From assembly GCA_009760855.2 (NCBI GenBank), contig WPIO01000001.1, positions 1,612,001 through 1,676,000 on the forward strand: 64,000 nt of DNA. The letters run 5' to 3'. Positions 63,238 to 64,000 of the stretch are shown here, one piece after another. Made by a program: the position numbers and the translations under genes. How positions within the stretch are numbered: the first letter of the stretch is position 1; every line of letters begins with the position of its first letter. A model generated the notes under the pieces. It made no database searches. It was not told the DNA's origin and saw only the letters and a list, made by a program, of their open reading frames with translations. Origin of the DNA: Cristatella mucedo. Lineage: Eukaryota > Bryozoa > Phylactolaemata > Cristatellidae.

Positions 63238-63490
63238 TTGGTGAGCCGTGATGGAACACTAGGTAAGGCGGTTGTTGTTAAGACCTCGGTCCCGAAGTCG
63301 TGGGTTTGAATCCTGCAGTGTGCGATTCTTTATTGCCACTGCAAGCAGTGGTGATTGCCGTAAATGCTGTTCTTTCTCTACGGAAAAGAGGCTGTTACAC
63401 CAGCTAGTAAAATAAGAATGCGAAAGTGCCCAGAAAGAGATAAAGTTATCTGAGGGCACTATACGCATGTATTATTACTGTTATTATTAA
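63238..63490 (+). repeat. SINE type A followed by LINE 3' module
   Basis: TTGGTGAGCCGTGATGGAAC, GAAGTCGTGGGTTTGAATCC, TGCCACTGCAAGCAGTGGTG and AGAGGCTGTTACACCAGCTA are SINE-A. From about 63420 GAAAGTGCCCAGAAAGAGAT, AAAGTTATCTGAGGGCACTA and an ATT tail form a module with fully complementary arms. Confidence 0.8.
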
Positions 63491-63494
63491 TATA

Positions 63495-64000
63495 AGAATA
63501 TGTGAAATCCTGTCAAAATTTGCTTCAAACCTCTTTCTTCTAGCCATCGTTCATACTTGCTGCTTGTGCAGTGAATGATATAATTGCTGTATTTTGTAAA
63601 TGAATACTTTACACCCAAGATGTTGTTCATATTTTCGTCTCTTTTAAAGTATCTTTAAATCCTGCTTTGTATACCCTTTCGATTGGGCAACTGTCTCGTC
63701 ATTAGATCCAACTAGCTTTATATACCTAACTTTGTAAGGTCTTGACTGACCAAATTTATTATTCCACGATATTTTTCTCCCATGACTATTTACATCACAA
63801 ATATTATCCTGAAAAACGTTCACTGTCTAGCAATTTTTTGCTATTTAAATGGATTGCTTTGCATAGATTTTTGTTGGGCTGGCCTTTCGTGTCGTCAGCC
63901 TGGAATGATGTCCTATGCCTGCATCACGTCTGTGTTCACATTCATGTCCTTATGATTAATATTGTCAGTTGATCGGGAACTTGTGCAGCAAACAAAAGCA
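63495..64000. other. Right end of the window, nothing recognised
   Basis: AT-rich. A 76-codon open frame at 63742-63972 has no RMI1 or other family signature and probably is chance. Confidence 0.35.

Overview
This is a window of nuclear DNA from an animal, most likely an invertebrate. Genes are split by GT-AG introns of up to about 9 kb, there is no operon structure, microsatellites and tRNA-derived SINEs are abundant, and many copies of a non-LTR retrotransposon (LINE) occur. I cannot name the species or phylum. Three conserved eukaryotic genes are present. All start codons and exon borders below were worked out by reading splice sites, codon phase and similarity to remembered family motifs; nothing was searched.

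Genes. (1) Plus strand, 4327-24544: a complete six-exon gene for the 7SK snRNA methylphosphate capping enzyme (MEPCE/BCDIN3 family); the exons join in phase into 579 codons plus stop. (2) Minus strand, 28164-27643: an intact, intronless EMC4 gene (ER membrane protein complex subunit 4, 173 aa), convergent with MEPCE. (3) Plus strand, 44199 to beyond the right part of the window: the N-terminal two fifths or so of RMI1 (RecQ-mediated genome instability protein 1), seven exons in phase, the last at 62557-62597; the C-terminal exons lie beyond 64000 or were not recognised.

Repeats fill nearly everything else. 1-4326 is 5' flank with little that is recognisable. 4814-13946 is the first MEPCE intron with two LINE families, a degraded LTR-element fragment and a long GT microsatellite. 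13-27 kb holds the remaining MEPCE exons among LINE, LINE-tail and SINE pieces. 30-43.5 kb, between EMC4 and RMI1, is a nest of LTR retrotransposons: a short gag-only element (30.1-32.2 kb), a 313-bp solo LTR inside a LINE with a perfect 5-bp target duplication, a decayed Ty3/gypsy element on the minus strand (about 34-38.7 kb), a LINE fragment inside it, and two related solo LTRs of 1222 and 1094 bp. 44-64 kb is the RMI1 gene with LINE and SINE copies in its introns, including one LINE inserted into another in opposite orientation.

The most interesting structural signal is a short 3' module of the main LINE, a hairpin with arms like AAGCGCC/GGGCGCTT followed by an ATT-rich tail. It recurs more than twenty times, often alone; its arms show paired substitutions (GCGCC/GGCGC versus GTGCC/GGCAC), and it is also the 3' end of a tRNA-like SINE. 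This suggests a LINE-recognised RNA structure borrowed by a SINE.
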